Assembly (NCBI RefSeq): GCF_002879855.1
Contig: NZ_PNYB01000012.1
Span: 124,001 to 188,000, forward strand
Direction: 5' to 3'
DNA: 64,000 nt
From: Trinickia soli
GTDB lineage: Bacteria > Pseudomonadota > Gammaproteobacteria > Burkholderiales > Burkholderiaceae
The position numbers and the translations under genes were made by a program. Positions 63,357 to 64,000 of this stretch are shown piece after piece. Positions within the stretch are counted from its first letter, which is position 1, and each line of letters opens with the position of its first letter. The notes beneath the pieces are model-generated. The model ran no database searches. It was not told where the DNA came from and saw only the letters and a program-made list of their open reading frames with translations.

Positions 63357-64000
63357 ATGTTGCAAGTCACGCGACGCCAGTTCCTGAAGGTGACGGCGTC
63401 TTCCCTGGCCGGTTCCAGCCTCGTTTTGCTGGGATTCTCCACGGCCGACGCGCTGGCCGAGGTGCGGCAGTACAAGCTTGCGCGCACAACCGAAACGCGT
63501 AACACGTGCCCTTATTGCTCGGTCGGCTGCGGGATTCTGATGTACGGCCTTGGCGATAACGCGAAGAACGCGCGCACGAGCATCATCCATATCGAGGGCG
63601 ACCCCGACCACCCCGTCAATCGGGGCACGCTTTGCCCGAAAGGCGCGAGCCTGATCGATTTCATCCACAGCCCGAGCCGCTTGACGCACCCCGAATATCG
63701 GGCTGCCGGCAGTGACCACTGGCAACGCATATCGTGGGACGACGCGCTCGATCGGATTGCGAAGCTGATGAAGGACGACCGCGACGCGAATTTCGTCGAG
63801 ACCACCGATGACGGCCTGAAGGTCAACCGGTGGCTGACGACGGGCATGCTCGCGGCATCGGCGAGCAGCAACGAAGTCGGCTATTTGACGCATAAAACGG
63901 CGCGCAGCCTAGGTTTATTGGCGTTCGACAATCAGGCGCGTGTCTGACACGGCCCGACGGTGGCAGGTCTTGCCCCGACGTTCGGCCGCGGCGCGATGAC
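63357..64000 (+). CDS. fdnG: Formate dehydrogenase alpha subunit, selenocysteine-containing (3' end outside window)
   Basis: The start ATG 63357 has GGAGGAG at 63344-63350. A Tat signal (LQVTRRQFLKVTASSLAGSS) precedes the 4Fe-4S site: TCPYCSVGCGI and GTLCPKG. The frame hits TGA at 63945-63947, then continues HGPTVAGLAPTFGRGAMT to the window edge. In formate dehydrogenases selenocysteine sits exactly at this point (residue 197 here, in QARV-U-HGPTVA). The TGA is therefore read as Sec and the gene is intact. The product binds molybdopterin guanine dinucleotide and oxidises formate in the periplasm, feeding electrons to the quinone pool or NAD via partner subunits expected beyond 64000. Confidence 0.93.
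63945..63980 (+). promoter_or_regulatory. SECIS element for the UGA at 63945
   Basis: Counting the U of UGA as 1, base 17 (63961) is the conserved bulged U. The stem above it is GGCA (63962-63965) with UGCC (63971-63974), and the loop is GGUCU (63966-63970). Below the bulge, CGG (63958-63960) pairs with CCG (63975-63977). This matches the bacterial SelB-binding hairpin of fdhF/fdnG. Confidence 0.85.

Noticed and set aside
63357-63947. Truncated formate dehydrogenase or pseudogene
   Set aside because: The TGA sits exactly at the selenocysteine position, the frame continues with family sequence, and a SECIS hairpin follows.
1-64000. tRNA, rRNA, IS elements, integrases or attachment sites
   Set aside because: I looked for cloverleaf ends, transposase-like proteins and terminal repeats and found none that could be supported by eye. 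A covariance-model scan would be needed to exclude small RNAs.

Overview
The window reads as a chromosomal segment of a high-GC beta-proteobacterium of the Burkholderia/Paraburkholderia/Trinickia group. This is judged from protein character only: an H-NS homologue of the YRDPKTGATW type, a Gram-negative trimeric porin, an HU protein with a lysine/alanine tail, OprD, EmrAB-NodT efflux and several GntR, LysR and TetR regulators. No rRNA, tRNA, CRISPR array or insertion sequence was found. About 50 protein genes and two gene remnants are supported.

Layout. (1) 1-11.9 kb: a catabolic island. A GntR and a LysR regulator precede one long plus-strand run: aconitase-type LeuC/LeuD-like hydratase, isopropylmalate-dehydrogenase-like enzyme, MFS transporter, nitrate/taurine-type ABC ATPase and permease, SDR dehydrogenase, fumarylacetoacetate-hydrolase-family enzyme, the ABC binding protein and an SMP-30 lactonase. 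The substrate is unknown, probably an organic or sugar-derived acid. (2) 11.9-15.3 kb: a patchy zone with a PhnA C-terminal remnant, a YdeI/OmpD-associated protein, an alpha/beta-hydrolase remnant, a RIO kinase and a methyltransferase. (3) 15.3-20.3 kb: a defence/toxin-like pair, a HipB-HipA module convergent with a 1008-residue protein joining a RelE-like segment, a UvrD-type helicase and ankyrin repeats. (4) 20.4-25.2 kb: LysE/ArgO exporter with ArgP-like regulator, XRE-cupin regulator, DUF72 protein and a POT peptide transporter. (5) 25.5-32.7 kb: a complete Dpp/Opp-type ABC peptide importer followed by an OprD porin. (6) 32.8-37.3 kb: a short conserved protein, TetR, a J-domain protein, an SDR and a GntP-family permease.

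(7) 37.3-39.2 kb: a sigma-54 activator gene divergent from the GntP gene. The shared intergenic region holds a near-perfect -24/-12 promoter for the permease and three inverted-repeat sites. (8) 39.2-42.8 kb: a lipoprotein, H-NS and a nucleoside catabolism operon (NupC, cytidine deaminase, nucleoside hydrolase). (9) 42.9-48.6 kb: a cupin, then a CerR-type TetR regulator divergent from emrA-emrB-nodT, with a 32-bp palindrome lying over the pump promoter. (10) 48.7-54.0 kb: an M9 collagenase-like protease behind a very strong hairpin, a glycosyltransferase with an extra half-domain, and GalU. (11) 54.2-61.9 kb: a Tat-exported phospholipase C, the HU protein, a di-haem peroxidase-like protein, a second phosphoesterase-superfamily lipoprotein and a porin. 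(12) 62.3-64.0 kb: a YihY-family membrane protein and, divergent from it, the start of a formate dehydrogenase alpha subunit. Its frame is interrupted at 63945 by a TGA that is almost certainly selenocysteine, with a SECIS hairpin just downstream.

Themes: organic-acid, peptide and nucleoside scavenging, with export or efflux systems each beside a regulator. The observations most worth following are the RelE-helicase-ankyrin protein beside HipBA, the sigma-54 control region at 37.4 kb, the unassigned LeuCD-type pathway, and the selenocysteine formate dehydrogenase.
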